Source of the DNA: Gemmatimonadota bacterium
Lineage (GTDB): Bacteria; Gemmatimonadota; Gemmatimonadetes; Gemmatimonadales; Gemmatimonadaceae
Reading direction: 5' to 3'
Assembly: GCA_021299375.1 (NCBI GenBank)
Contig: JAJTGR010000003.1
Coordinates: 35,036 to 99,035, forward strand
Length of the DNA: 64,000 nucleotides
A program made the position numbers and the translations under genes. Under the pieces are notes generated by a model. It was not told the origin of the DNA. It saw only the letters and a list, made by a program, of their open reading frames with translations, and did no database searches. Below, in pieces: positions 27,220 to 40,272 of the stretch. Positions within the stretch are counted from its first letter, which is position 1, and each line of letters starts with the position of its first letter.

Positions 27220-28991
27220 CGGTGAGGGGCCGGCGGCTGCTGATCGGCTGCCTTGCCGCGCTCTCCCCGCACTGTGTCGTGGCGTCGCGGGTGGGCGCCC
27301 AGGCGCAGCGCCCGCGTCAGCCCCCGGTGTCCAGCCAGGGCCGCCTGGCGGTGACCGGCTGTGCGGGGCAGCGGATCAGCAACATCGTGGTGATCACGCA
27401 GCCGCCGTTCAACGAGCGGCTGCCGCGGGATCTCGAATGGGTGCGGCGCACGGTGCGTACGATGCATGTGAATACGCGCGACGACATTGTGCGCCGCTTC
27501 CTGCTGCTCAAGGTGGGCGAGCCGTGCAACCAGATCCAACGTGCCGAGTCGGAGCGCATCCTGCGCGCTCAGCCATTCCTCGTCGATGCGCGCATCCGCG
27601 CCTACGACGACGAGAACGGCGGGGTGCTGCTGGAGGTCGAGACGCGCGACGACTTCAGCCTCATCTTCAAGCCGCTCCTGCGGGCCAGTGCACCGCTGCT
27701 CCGCGGCATCCAGTTGGGCGAGATGAACCTGGCGGGCAATGCAACGCAGGCCACCGTGGAGTGGCGCGACGGGCGGGCGTACAACGACGTGCTCGGGCTG
27801 TCGTTCACGGACTATCAGTTCGCCGGTGGCCGTAACGAGTTGCGGGTGGTCGGGCGCCGCAATCCGTTCGGCCAGCGCATGGAACTCGGGATCCTGCGGC
27901 CCTTCTACACGGACCTGCAGCGCTTTGCGTGGGTCGGCGGCGTGGGGGGGACGCGTGAACCACTGCGGCTGCAGCGCGGTCCGCTGCCGGCGAACGCGGT
28001 GAACGTGCGCCGCGAGTACGGCAGCCTTGGGGGGCTGGTGCGCGTGGGCCCCGTCGGGCGGCTCAAGCTGGTGGGCGCGTCGATCACGCGGGAATCGGAG
28101 CGTATCGATCCCGATGCCTTCATGCTGACGCCGAATGGCGTCATCCCCGACACGGTGGCTGCCCCGTTGCCGACCTTTCGGCGGCAGAGCGTCCTCCGCG
28201 CCAACCTGCTGCTCGGCGTTCGCGCCATTCGCTTCGTGCGGGTCCAGGGGTTCGACGCGCTCACCGGTGCCCAGGACATTCGGGTCGGCGCGCAGGTGGG
28301 GCTCGTCGGTGGCCAGTCGCTGGCCATCGGCCCGGCGGTCGATCGCGACCGCTTCTTCGCCACCAATGTGTACCTTGGCGCGGGTGGCGAGCGGTGGTTT
28401 GCCGGGGTGCAGGCGATTACCGAGATGCGCTACGACCTCGAGCGCCGACTCTGGGACAACACCATCGGCAGTGGCCGTGCGGCCTGGTACTTCCGGCCCG
28501 CAGTACGCCAGACGACGGTGTTGCAGGCCGAATGGGCGACCGGGCGCCGCATGCGGGTGCCGTTCCAACTCACGATGGCCGACCGCGAGGGCGGGCTGAT
28601 CGGCCATCGCAACTCCACGGTGCCGGGCGCGCGGCGCGCGGTGGTGCGCGCGGAGCAGCGCCTGGTCGTGCCTACGCGCCTGAACCTCGCGGATGTGGGC
28701 GTGGCGGGCTTTGCCGAGGCCGGGCGGCTGTGGGCGGAACGCTCGGTACCCTACTCGGTGGACACGCCGTGGCGGGGCGCCGTCGGCGTGTCGTTGCTGG
28801 CTGCCGTGCCGCCCCGTTCGCGCCGCCTGTGGCGGATCGACGTCGCGGTCCCGGTGGGCAACGACCCGAACCGGAAGTTCGAAGTGCGCATCTCGGGGCT
28901 CGATCGGAGCCGACTGTTCTGGCGTGATCCGAACGACGTGGGTGTGTCACGGGAAAGGACGGCGCCGACGTCGTTGTTCACGTGGCCGTAG
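27216..28991 (+). CDS. POTRA-containing outer-membrane barrel protein (BamA/TamA-like), 591 aa
   Basis: A signal peptide (MTVRGRRLLIGCLAALSP... to about AQA) is followed by one POTRA-type domain, with RRFLLLKVGEPCNQIQRAESERILRAQPFLVDARI and a VEVETRDDFSLIFKP ending, about residues 50-150. The rest (about 160-591) has the alternating pattern of a beta-barrel and ends in FTWP. Single-POTRA barrels resemble short Omp85 or two-partner-secretion relatives. It is coupled to the upstream coiled-coil gene by an ATGA overlap. The role is likely insertion or export at the outer membrane; the substrate is unknown. Length is short for BamA, so it is not the main assembly factor. Confidence 0.75.
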   Translation: MTVRGRRLLIGCLAALSPHCVVASRVGAQAQRPRQPPVSSQGRLAVTGCAGQRISNIVVITQPPFNERLPRDLEWVRRTVRTMHVNTRDDIVRRFLLLKVGEPCNQIQRAESERILRAQPFLVDARIRAYDDENGGVLLEVETRDDFSLIFKPLLRASAPLLRGIQLGEMNLAGNATQATVEWRDGRAYNDVLGLSFTDYQFAGGRNELRVVGRRNPFGQRMELGILRPFYTDLQRFAWVGGVGGTREPLRLQRGPLPANAVNVRREYGSLGGLVRVGPVGRLKLVGASITRESERIDPDAFMLTPNGVIPDTVAAPLPTFRRQSVLRANLLLGVRAIRFVRVQGFDALTGAQDIRVGAQVGLVGGQSLAIGPAVDRDRFFATNVYLGAGGERWFAGVQAITEMRYDLERRLWDNTIGSGRAAWYFRPAVRQTTVLQAEWATGRRMRVPFQLTMADREGGLIGHRNSTVPGARRAVVRAEQRLVVPTRLNLADVGVAGFAEAGRLWAERSVPYSVDTPWRGAVGVSLLAAVPPRSRRLWRIDVAVPVGNDPNRKFEVRISGLDRSRLFWRDPNDVGVSRERTAPTSLFTWP

Positions 28992-29019
28992 GCTGGGATT
29001 GGGTGGACGGCGAGTGTTG

Positions 29020-29114
29020 AACCCCAAGGCGTCAGGGAGAAGGACATCCGGGAGGAGGACCGCGGACCGCTGCTCCCTGCTCCCTGACACCCTCCGGCCT
29101 GATGCCTTGGGGTT
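29020..29114. repeat. Interrupted inverted repeat between convergent genes
   Basis: AACCCCAAGGC (29020-29030) pairs with GCCTTGGGGTT (29104-29114), and the adjacent GTCAGGGAG pairs with CTCCCTGAC (29080-29088), leaving 15 unpaired bases on the right arm. A central GGACCGCGGACC-like stretch adds structure. It may work as a bidirectional terminator or be a small REP-like element. It lies within 29 bp of one stop codon and 30 bp of the other. Confidence 0.55.
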
Positions 29115-29142
29115 CTGTCCTTCGACGCGCGCCTGATCCCGC

Positions 29143-30678
29143 CTACTTCACCCCGGCCATCATCTTCCGGATGGGTACGATCATCACGCCAAGGATCGCC
29201 GTGGCCACGAACAGTGCGATGGCCGTGCCACTGAATACGGCCGGCGTCTGTTCGAGCTTTGTGGGATCGACGTGGCCACCCACGAGACCGGCGACGAGGT
29301 TGCCCACTGAGGCGGCGAGGAACCAGATGCCCATCATCTGCCCCACGTACCGCCGCGGGGACAGCTTGGTCATCGAGGAGAGTCCCACGGGGCTGAGGCA
29401 CAGTTCGCCGAGCGTCTGGAAGAGGTAGCTGCAGATCAGCCACCACGGCGAGACGAGGACACTGCCGCCGCTGGCGACGACCTTGTTGGCGGCGAACACC
29501 ATGAGCAGGAAGCCCACGCCGGCGAGGGCGAGGCCGAGGGCGAACTTGGTGGGGCTCGAGAACTCGAGATTGCGCTTGGCCATGCCCACCCAGAGCGCGG
29601 CGAACACCGGCGAGAAGAGGATGATGAAGGCCGAGTTGACCGACTGGAACCAGGTGGCCGGGATGGCGAAGCCGAACAGGTTGCGATCGGTGAAGTCGTT
29701 GGCGAAGAGCTGCAACGAGGTGGGCGCCTGCTCGAACGCCGCCCAGAAGATGGCCGCGAACACGAACAGCACGAAGATCACGCCTGAGCGCTTCTTCTCG
29801 TCGCCGGTGAGGCCACCGAAGGCGAAGATGTAGGCGAAGAACGCCACGGCGATACCCACGAGCACGAAGGTCATCGCGCCGCCGATGGCCTGTGGGTCGA
29901 GCGCCACCACGCCGGTCGCGGCGAGCACGAACACCAGCGCCAGCACGGCAAGGCCGCCCACGGTCGCATTGCGCACCGTGGCTTCGCGCCTTGCCTGCAC
30001 GGTGGCATCAGGATCGCGCACGATGTCCTGGCCGAGGGTGCCGAGCAGCGGGCGGGCGCCGAGCCAGAAGCTGAGGAGGCCGAACGCCATGCCGATGCCG
30101 GCGGCGCCGAAGCCCCAGTGCCAGCTCACACGTTCCCCGAGGTACCCGGTCACCAGCTGGCCGATGAAGGCGCCGGTGTTGATCCCCATGTAGAAGATGG
30201 AAAACCCGGCGTCACGGCGGGCGCCGCCTTCGGGATACAGGTCGCCGACAATGGCCGAGATGTTCGGCTTGAGCAGGCCGGTACCGAGGACGATGAGTAC
30301 GAGGCCAAGAAAGAAGAACGGCTTGCCGACGCCTTCGCCGGCAACGCCCGACACGCCGATGGCGAGGTGCCCTGCGGTGATGAGCACCGCACCGATGAGG
30401 ATGGCGCGACGAAGCCCGAGCCAGCGATCGGCGATCCAGCCGCCGGGCAGCGACGCGAGGTAGACACACGCGGCGTAGATGCCGACGATGGCGGACGCCT
30501 GCGGTCGTGCGAAGCCAAACCCGCCATCGGCGAGGGCCGCGGCCATGAAGAGCACGAGCAGGGGGCGCAGCCCGTAGTACGAAAAGCGCTCCCACATTTC
30601 GGTCATGAACAGCAGGCCGAGGCCCTTGGGATGGCCAAAGAACGAGCGGTCGTTGGAGGGCGAGACGGACGTGCTCAC
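29143..30678 (-). CDS. POT (proton-dependent oligopeptide) family transporter, 511 aa
   Basis: The GTG at 30678 overlaps the stop of the upstream ATPase gene (GTGA), which fixes this start; a longer frame adds unrelated residues. The chain starts in [33 protein letters not shown], the hallmark ExxERFxYYG-containing first helix of POT/PTR carriers, and has about 12-14 membrane helices, with [17 protein letters not shown] and the [12 protein letters not shown] segment conserved in the family. These carriers take up di- and tripeptides with protons. It closes an Opp-type ABC operon, so two distinct peptide uptake routes are co-transcribed. Confidence 0.92.
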   Translation of the reverse strand: MSTSVSPSNDRSFFGHPKGLGLLFMTEMWERFSYYGLRPLLVLFMAAALADGGFGFARPQASAIVGIYAACVYLASLPGGWIADRWLGLRRAILIGAVLITAGHLAIGVSGVAGEGVGKPFFFLGLVLIVLGTGLLKPNISAIVGDLYPEGGARRDAGFSIFYMGINTGAFIGQLVTGYLGERVSWHWGFGAAGIGMAFGLLSFWLGARPLLGTLGQDIVRDPDATVQARREATVRNATVGGLAVLALVFVLAATGVVALDPQAIGGAMTFVLVGIAVAFFAYIFAFGGLTGDEKKRSGVIFVLFVFAAIFWAAFEQAPTSLQLFANDFTDRNLFGFAIPATWFQSVNSAFIILFSPVFAALWVGMAKRNLEFSSPTKFALGLALAGVGFLLMVFAANKVVASGGSVLVSPWWLICSYLFQTLGELCLSPVGLSSMTKLSPRRYVGQMMGIWFLAASVGNLVAGLVGGHVDPTKLEQTPAVFSGTAIALFVATAILGVMIVPIRKMMAGVK

Positions 30679-31681
30679 GAGGCGGGGACTGAGGTGGGAG
30701 ATTCCTTGATGCACGCCACGAAGTGCCCGGGGGCCTTCTCTTCGAGTGGCGGCACGATGCGGGTACAGGCCGCGTCCTTCTGGGGATGCGGACACCGGGG
30801 GTGAAACACGCACCCCGGCGGCGGGTTCACCGGAGATGGAGGATCCCCGGGAAGCAGGATGCGCTGCCGCGCGCCCCCCGGGACCGGGACCGGCACCGCG
30901 GAGAGCAGCGCCTGGGTGTACGGCATGCGTGGCGTGGCAAAGAGCGCGCGCCGCGGGGCCAGTTCGACGATCCGGCCGAGGTACATCACGGCCACCCGAT
31001 CGGCCATGTGCGACACCACGGCGAGGTCATGAGCGATGAACAGGTACGACAGGCCGCGGTCCCGTTGCAGGTCACGCAGGAGGTTCACCACCTGGGCCTG
31101 CACACTCACGTCGAGCGCGGAGACGGGTTCGTCGCAGACGATGAACGACGGCTCCACGGCGAGCGCGCGCGCAATGCCGATGCGCTGGCGCTGCCCGCCG
31201 GAGAACTCGTGCGGATAGCGGGTGGCATACTCCGGTCGCAGCCCCACTTCGTCGAGCAGGCGGGCCACCCGAGCGTCGGCGGCCGCGCCCTCCGCCAGCT
31301 GGTGCACGATGAGCCCTTCCCGGATGGCGGCGCCCACGGTGAGCCGCGGGTTCAGCGATCCGTAGGGATCCTGGAAGACGATCTGCAGGTGACGGCGCAT
31401 GCGCCGCAGCGCCTCGCCGCGGAGGGCCAGCAGGTCGACGCCATCGAAGTGCACGGTGCCGCCGGTGGGCTCGATGAGTCGGAGCAACGCGCGCCCCGTG
31501 GTCGTCTTGCCACACCCGGATTCGCCGACCAGCGCCAGCGTTTCGCCGCGCGCCACGTCGAACGACACGCCGTCGACCGCCTTCACCGCACCGGTCACGC
31601 GCTGCAGCAGCCCGCTGCGCATGGGGAAGTGCTTGGTGAGATCACGCACCGACAGCAGCGGTGCCGCGGCAGCCACGCCCA

Positions 31682-31685
<4 letters not shown>
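30675..31685 (-). CDS. Oligopeptide ABC transporter ATPase (OppF-type)
   Basis: The ATG at 31685 overlaps the stop of the previous ATPase gene as ATGA. The 336-residue protein has Walker [13 protein letters not shown]-loop, signature [16 protein letters not shown], Walker [11 protein letters not shown] and the OppF-type C-terminal cysteine region [17 protein letters not shown] that binds an iron-sulfur cluster in some family members. It pairs with the OppD-type ATPase (31682-32695) to drive the permeases encoded upstream. Its stop overlaps the POT transporter start (GTGA). Confidence 0.93.
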
Positions 31686-32695
<1,010 letters not shown>

Positions 32696-32734
32696 GGACG
32701 CGGGGCTCGAGGGGGCGGAGAGGGGGCGGGCGCG

Positions 32735-33571
32735 TCAGGGACGGTCAAACTGGGTCAGCGCAAACCGGTCGCGCAAGGCATCGCCGACGGCGTTGCAGGC
32801 GACGACGGGCAGGATCATCGCGATGCCCGGGAAGACCGTCAGCCACCATTGGCTGCGGATCACGCCTGCCCCATCGCGGAGGATGGTGCCCCAACTCGCC
32901 GTGGGAGGCTGGATGCCGAGGCCCAGGAAGCTGAGCCCGGCCTCGAGGCCGATGGCATTCGCGACGCCGAACGTGCCGGCCACGGCGAGCAGCGGCGCGA
33001 GGTGCGGGGCAAGGTGGCGCAGGACGAGCCGCGACGCCCGGACCCCCTGGGCCCGCGCCGCCAGGGCGAATTCCCGCGTCGCGAGCGCGTCGAGTTCGCC
33101 GGTGACCATCCGTGCCGTAGCGAACCACCCGGTCGCGCTGATGAGCCAGACCAGCGCCGCCAGGTCGAATGGGCCGGCGACGCCGGCCACGGCCAGCAGC
33201 ACCAGCAACCGCGGGACGGACATGGCCACGTCGAGGGCCCGCCGGAGCACGGTGCGCAGGAGGGGCGGGCTGAAGGCGGCGAGGGCGCCGTAGGCGGTCC
33301 CGATGACGAGCACCAGCGTCGCCGAGGCGAGGGAAAAGGCCAGCGACACCCGCGCCCCGTGCAACACCCGGCTGAGCACATCGCGCGAGTAGGCATCGGT
33401 GCCGAACGGGTGGGCCCACGACGGCGCGCAGCTCTTGAGCGCGAGGAGGTCGAGGGTGGCGTTCGGCGGGTAGGGCGAGAGCAGGGGCGCGGCGACCGCG
33501 ACCGTGATCAGCAGCGCCATCAGCGCGGCCCCGCGCGCCAGCGTGGAGTGGGCGCGCGCCTTGTTCGTCAT
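32735..33571 (-). CDS. Oligopeptide ABC transporter permease (OppC-type)
   Basis: The 278-residue protein has about six membrane helices and the family start ...AHPFGTDAYSRDVLSRVLHGARVSL. The EAA-loop region is EAGLSFLGLGIQPPTASWGTIL. It is the second permease of the dipeptide/oligopeptide transporter, and its ATG overlaps the OppB-type stop by 4 bp (ATGA). Confidence 0.92.
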   Translation of the reverse strand: MTNKARAHSTLARGAALMALLITVAVAAPLLSPYPPNATLDLLALKSCAPSWAHPFGTDAYSRDVLSRVLHGARVSLAFSLASATLVLVIGTAYGALAAFSPPLLRTVLRRALDVAMSVPRLLVLLAVAGVAGPFDLAALVWLISATGWFATARMVTGELDALATREFALAARAQGVRASRLVLRHLAPHLAPLLAVAGTFGVANAIGLEAGLSFLGLGIQPPTASWGTILRDGAGVIRSQWWLTVFPGIAMILPVVACNAVGDALRDRFALTQFDRP

Positions 33572-34548
33572 GCGGAGCGTACCTCCACCTGGCTGTGCGG
33601 CACGTGCGCGTCGGGCGCATGCCGCAGGCGCGGGTCCACCAGTTCCCGCAGTGTCTCGGTGGCGATCGTCGCCAGAGCCATGACTGCCGCACCCACAATG
33701 ACGCAGGCGGCCACCACAGCGTAATCACGCTTGCCGATGGCGGCCATGAGGACGTACCCCATTCCGGGCCAGGCGAAGATCTGCTCGACGAATACCACGC
33801 CGGCGAGATTCAGCGGCAGCAGCAATCCGCTGACGGTGATGATGGGCAGGAGGGAAGCGCGCCAGGCGCCGGCAAGGACGCGCCAGCGCGGCAGACCCTT
33901 GGCACGGGCCGCTTGCACGAAGGGTTGCTCGAGCACTTCAAGCAGGCTCTCGCGCTGGAACCGGGCCAGCGCCGCAAGGTCGAACAGCGCCACGGACAGC
34001 ATGGGCAGCAGCAGGTGCCGCAGCCGGTCCGTCCACTGCTCCCTGGCGGGCAGGTACGTGTGGAGGTCGCTGGTCATGCCGCCGCTCGGCAACAGGGGCC
34101 ACCAAACGGAAAACAGCAGCAGCAGCACCAGCGCGACCCAGAACTCCGGGATGGAGTAGAGGATCAGCAGGAGGGTGGACGTGGCGCGGTCACGTCGCGA
34201 ACGGGCACGCGCGGCCTGCCAGGTGCCGAGCGTCACTCCGAGGAGGAGGGCCAGCACCACCCCCGGCAGCACGAGGGCCAGGCTGTTCGGCAGGGCGTCG
34301 GCGAGCACGGCGGTGACCGGGCGCTGCTGCGCGGTGGACCACCCGAAATCGCCCCGCAGTGTGGCCCCAAGCCAGCGCAGGTACTGCGTGACCACGGGGT
34401 CGTCGTAGCCGTAGATCGCCCGCAGACGGGCCCGGACGTCGGCGGGGACCGATTCCCCCAGCGCGGTCGCGGGATCACCCGGAGCCAGCTGCAGGCAGAG
34501 AAACGCGATGGTCGCCGCGACGAAGACGACGGCGGCGCTTTGCGCCAC
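33568..34548 (-). CDS. Oligopeptide ABC transporter permease (OppB-type)
   Basis: The 326-residue protein has the OppB hallmarks LAPGDPATALG, the EAA-like ARAKGLPRWRVLAGAWRASLLPIIT and EQIFAWPGMGYVLMAAI near the C-terminus, and about six membrane helices. I start at the GTG at 34548, but the in-frame residues before it (GRRLFARV) look like the basic N-terminus usual in OppB, so a non-ATG start up to 34581 is possible. It lies 29 bp after the binding-protein gene. Confidence 0.9.
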   Translation of the reverse strand: MAQSAAVVFVAATIAFLCLQLAPGDPATALGESVPADVRARLRAIYGYDDPVVTQYLRWLGATLRGDFGWSTAQQRPVTAVLADALPNSLALVLPGVVLALLLGVTLGTWQAARARSRRDRATSTLLLILYSIPEFWVALVLLLLFSVWWPLLPSGGMTSDLHTYLPAREQWTDRLRHLLLPMLSVALFDLAALARFQRESLLEVLEQPFVQAARAKGLPRWRVLAGAWRASLLPIITVSGLLLPLNLAGVVFVEQIFAWPGMGYVLMAAIGKRDYAVVAACVIVGAAVMALATIATETLRELVDPRLRHAPDAHVPHSQVEVRSA

Positions 34549-34577
34549 CCGCGCGAACAGGCGTCGCCCCGGTGCGC

Positions 34578-36266
34578 TCAGCGCTTGGCTCCGACGGGGC
34601 CGCCGAGGCCGATACGATCACGATCGATGCGCTGCGCCGGATCGACGCGCCAGTCGGCGAGGTTGGCAGACCAGCCATCCGGCCGAAGCGGCGGCACGAT
34701 GAAGCGCCGATGGATCGCCACGGGTGTGCGCTGCTCGTAAAGCCACACGGCAGCCACGTCGTCGATGGCCTGCTGGAACGCGCGCGCCCAGTAGCCGCGG
34801 CTGCGGGATGCGTCGAACGTGGTCAGGGCACTGTCGAGCAGGGCATCGAAGGCCCGGCTGCTGTAGGCACTGGAGTTCGCCGCACCCGACGAGGCCCACG
34901 TCTGCCGCAGTCCCACGAGTCCGGGGCTCGTCCCCCACCCGCCGAGGTAGGCGTCGAAGGTATGGCGGTCGATGCGCGCGACGAGCGCATTGACATCGAG
35001 CACGAGGGGGGTGGCCTTGACCCCGATCGCGCGATACTGCTCCTGCAACAGCACGGCGTAGCGCTGGCGCGAGGCGCTGCTGTTGGGCACCAGGATCTCG
35101 AAGGCCAGTGCGGCGCCGTTGCGCTCACGGAACCCGTCGCCGTCGCCGTCGCGCCAGCCCGCCGAGTCGAGCAGGGCCCGGGCGGCCGCGGGATCGTAGG
35201 GGAGTGGTCGCAGGGCGCCGGTGTCCGGAATGAGGGCGCGCGGCGCCGGGGCCAGGGCCACTACCCCCAGGGAATCGAACACGTTGCGCACGAGGCGCTC
35301 GCGGTCGATGGCCATGGTGAGGGCCCGGCGCACCGGCACCTCACTGAAGATCGGATGCGGCCGCGACAGGGCGCGCGGATCGCGGAAGTTGAGGGCGAGG
35401 AAGTTGTAGGCGAGGGCCCGATTGTCGACGAGCCGCAGGGTGGGCGTCCGGGCGACCTGCGCGAAGTTGTCGGGGCGGATCATCTCGAAGAAGTCCGCCT
35501 CACCGGCGAACAGCTTCATCGTGGCTGCACCGAAGTCCGGCACGATGCTCCAGATGACCCGATCGAGTCGGGCGCGGCCGCGAGCGTTGGCCGTGTCGGC
35601 CACGAGCTCGATGCGCTGGCCGGGGTCCCACCGTGCAAAGCGGAAACGCCCGGTACCCACCGGCTGACGGGCGAATGACGATTCTCCCAGGCGGCTCAGC
35701 GGCACGGTGTCGAGCAGATGCGACGGCAGGATCCACATGTGGTACGTCGCATCGTAGAACTGCTGGGGCGTCCGGCGCTTGAACCAGAACACCGCCGTCA
35801 TGGAGTCGGCGACCGAGACGGAGTCGATGTTGCCGAGGAGTGACCGGCCTTCGGCGCCGACGGAGTCGCTGGTGTAGGCGCGATACGTGAACCGCACGTC
35901 GGCCGCCCGCACGGGGGCCCCATCGTGCCAGCGGGCGGCGGGGTCGAGCGCGAAGGCAATGGACATCGAGTCGGGCGCCCAGCGCCACGACATGGCCAGA
36001 CGTGGCTCGAACCCCACGTCGCCGTACGTCTCGAGGGCAGGGCCGATGTCGGCGAGCCGGTCGAAGAGGGCGGCCACGACGGCGCCGCCCTGGGCGCTCG
36101 TGACGAGCGGCGGCAACAGCGTCGTGGGCTCGGCGGGGACCACTGCGATCATCGTGCCGCCGGTCGCGTCGGTGCCGCCATCAGCGGCCTCGCGCGAGGC
36201 TCCGCCGCAGGCCAGTACCGCGAGCAGGGGGAGCAGGGAGAGTGATCGGAGCGGGGCGCGGATCAT
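34578..36266 (-). CDS. Oligopeptide ABC transporter substrate-binding lipoprotein (SBP family 5)
   Basis: The ATG at 36266 starts a lipoprotein signal (LLPLLAVLAC, Cys20); a longer frame would put 23 residues before it. Of the 562 residues, the core shows SBP_bac_5 features: LPPLVTSAQGGAVVAALFDRL, FALDPAARWHDGAPVRAADVRFTYRAY, GTGRFRFARWDPGQRIELV, VRRALTMAIDRERLVRNVF and YDPAAARALLDSAGWRD. It binds peptides or similar ligands in the periplasm and delivers them to the two permeases. First gene of the operon; the upstream gene is 50 bp away on the same strand. Confidence 0.93.
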   Translation of the reverse strand: MIRAPLRSLSLLPLLAVLACGGASREAADGGTDATGGTMIAVVPAEPTTLLPPLVTSAQGGAVVAALFDRLADIGPALETYGDVGFEPRLAMSWRWAPDSMSIAFALDPAARWHDGAPVRAADVRFTYRAYTSDSVGAEGRSLLGNIDSVSVADSMTAVFWFKRRTPQQFYDATYHMWILPSHLLDTVPLSRLGESSFARQPVGTGRFRFARWDPGQRIELVADTANARGRARLDRVIWSIVPDFGAATMKLFAGEADFFEMIRPDNFAQVARTPTLRLVDNRALAYNFLALNFRDPRALSRPHPIFSEVPVRRALTMAIDRERLVRNVFDSLGVVALAPAPRALIPDTGALRPLPYDPAAARALLDSAGWRDGDGDGFRERNGAALAFEILVPNSSASRQRYAVLLQEQYRAIGVKATPLVLDVNALVARIDRHTFDAYLGGWGTSPGLVGLRQTWASSGAANSSAYSSRAFDALLDSALTTFDASRSRGYWARAFQQAIDDVAAVWLYEQRTPVAIHRRFIVPPLRPDGWSANLADWRVDPAQRIDRDRIGLGGPVGAKR

Positions 36267-36316
36267 GGGTGCAGAGAGAGTGTGGTCGCCGGCATCGGTA
36301 GGATGCCGATCGCCAC

Positions 36317-37123
36317 TCAGCGGCGCCAGATCCAACGCGGATCGGCCAGCTGACGAATGTGTGACGCTACTGACAGGGGGGGCGATGGGGCCGGCGTGAC
36401 CACGGTCACCTCGCCGATGGCGGCCAGGCAGTCGCGTACGGCCCGCATGACGCGTTCGGCCAGCGCCTCGGCCGGTACGCCCGGCAAGAGCGACTGCAGC
36501 GTCGCGGCGGGCGGCGCCGCGGGAAGCGGGACCGACGCCGTCTCGGCCAGGCGCGCCTGCTCGTCGGCGAACAGCAGACTGCCGTGCTGCAGATAGCCGC
36601 CACCCTGCCGCCAGATCGCGCTGCCCACCAGCTTGCGCCCGTCGACGACAATCTCGCCCTCGGCTGGGGCCTCGAAGCAGATGGGACCGTCGGGGCGCAG
36701 GGCGCCGACCCCCCGCGCGATCTCGGCCGCTACGCCGATCGCCCGGAGCGCATCACACAGCACGCGGTTGATGGCGGCGTAGGTCGGGCGCCACGGCTGG
36801 GCGCTGGCCAGCGGCAGGGTCACGCTGTACGTCAGCTCCTGGTGGTGGAGCAAGGCCCGGCCGCCGGTTGGTCGGCGCACGGCGGCCAGCCCGGCGGCGG
36901 CCAGTCGCTCGGGTGCGAACCGGCCCGCCACCCGCTCGTGGCGGCCGAACGAAACGGTCGGCGCCGCCCAGGCATACCAACGCCAGACGGCCACGCCCGT
37001 GCGCACCGCGTCGAGCAAGGCCGCGTCGACGGCCATGTTCGTCACCCCGTCGGCCGCCGGCGTGCGCAGGATCTCCCACTGCGGCGGGAGCGATGACGCC
37101 GCGTGCGGTCCGGACTCAGTCAT
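36317..37123 (-). CDS. LipM-like octanoyltransferase / lipoate-protein ligase family
   Basis: The ATG at 37123 gives 268 residues of the biotin/lipoate ligase superfamily: [19 protein letters not shown] (83-101), [21 protein letters not shown] with Cys149 and Lys164, and LQHGSLLF. A cysteine at this position is the catalytic acyl-thioester residue of Bacillus LipM-type octanoyltransferases and is absent from true lipoate ligases, so LipM-like octanoyl transfer is the best call. In Bacillus LipM modifies GcvH. The gene is divergent from gcvP with a 159-bp gap, which fits a role in lipoylating the glycine cleavage H protein. LplA-type salvage remains possible. Confidence 0.8.
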   Translation of the reverse strand: MTESGPHAASSLPPQWEILRTPAADGVTNMAVDAALLDAVRTGVAVWRWYAWAAPTVSFGRHERVAGRFAPERLAAAGLAAVRRPTGGRALLHHQELTYSVTLPLASAQPWRPTYAAINRVLCDALRAIGVAAEIARGVGALRPDGPICFEAPAEGEIVVDGRKLVGSAIWRQGGGYLQHGSLLFADEQARLAETASVPLPAAPPAATLQSLLPGVPAEALAERVMRAVRDCLAAIGEVTVVTPAPSPPLSVASHIRQLADPRWIWRR

Positions 37124-37282
37124 GGCGCTGAAGATGGCGACGATCGCAAGGCACACCGGTTCGGGCGTGGAGCATTCCAGTTAAATTACGCCCCGCGCGG
37201 CGACCAGCGCCGCGCCCCACTTCGCTTTCCCGACGCCGTCACGGGCCGTCCGCACGGCGCGCCCGCATCTCTGAGGATGGTC

Positions 37283-40180
<2,898 letters not shown>

Positions 40181-40202
40181 CCCCCCGGTTGGCACCATAC
40201 AA

Positions 40203-40237
40203 AACGGCGCGGTTGCCCTTGGGGCAGCCGCGCCGTT
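40203..40237. terminator. Bidirectional terminator after gcvP
   Basis: AACGGCGCGG (40203-40212) pairs with CCGCGCCGTT (40228-40237); the stem continues through a T-G pair into TGCCC/GGGCA with a 3-nt loop. It lies 22 bp after the gcvP stop and 36 bp before the end of the convergent regulator gene. Confidence 0.75.
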
Positions 40238-40272
40238 CGTGCCGGCGGGACCGGTGGTGCCGGTACGCGGCA

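Noticed and set aside
37124..37282. Possible glycine riboswitch ahead of gcvP
   Set aside because: The 159-bp gap has no paired aptamer-like stems or conserved glycine-aptamer core that I can find.
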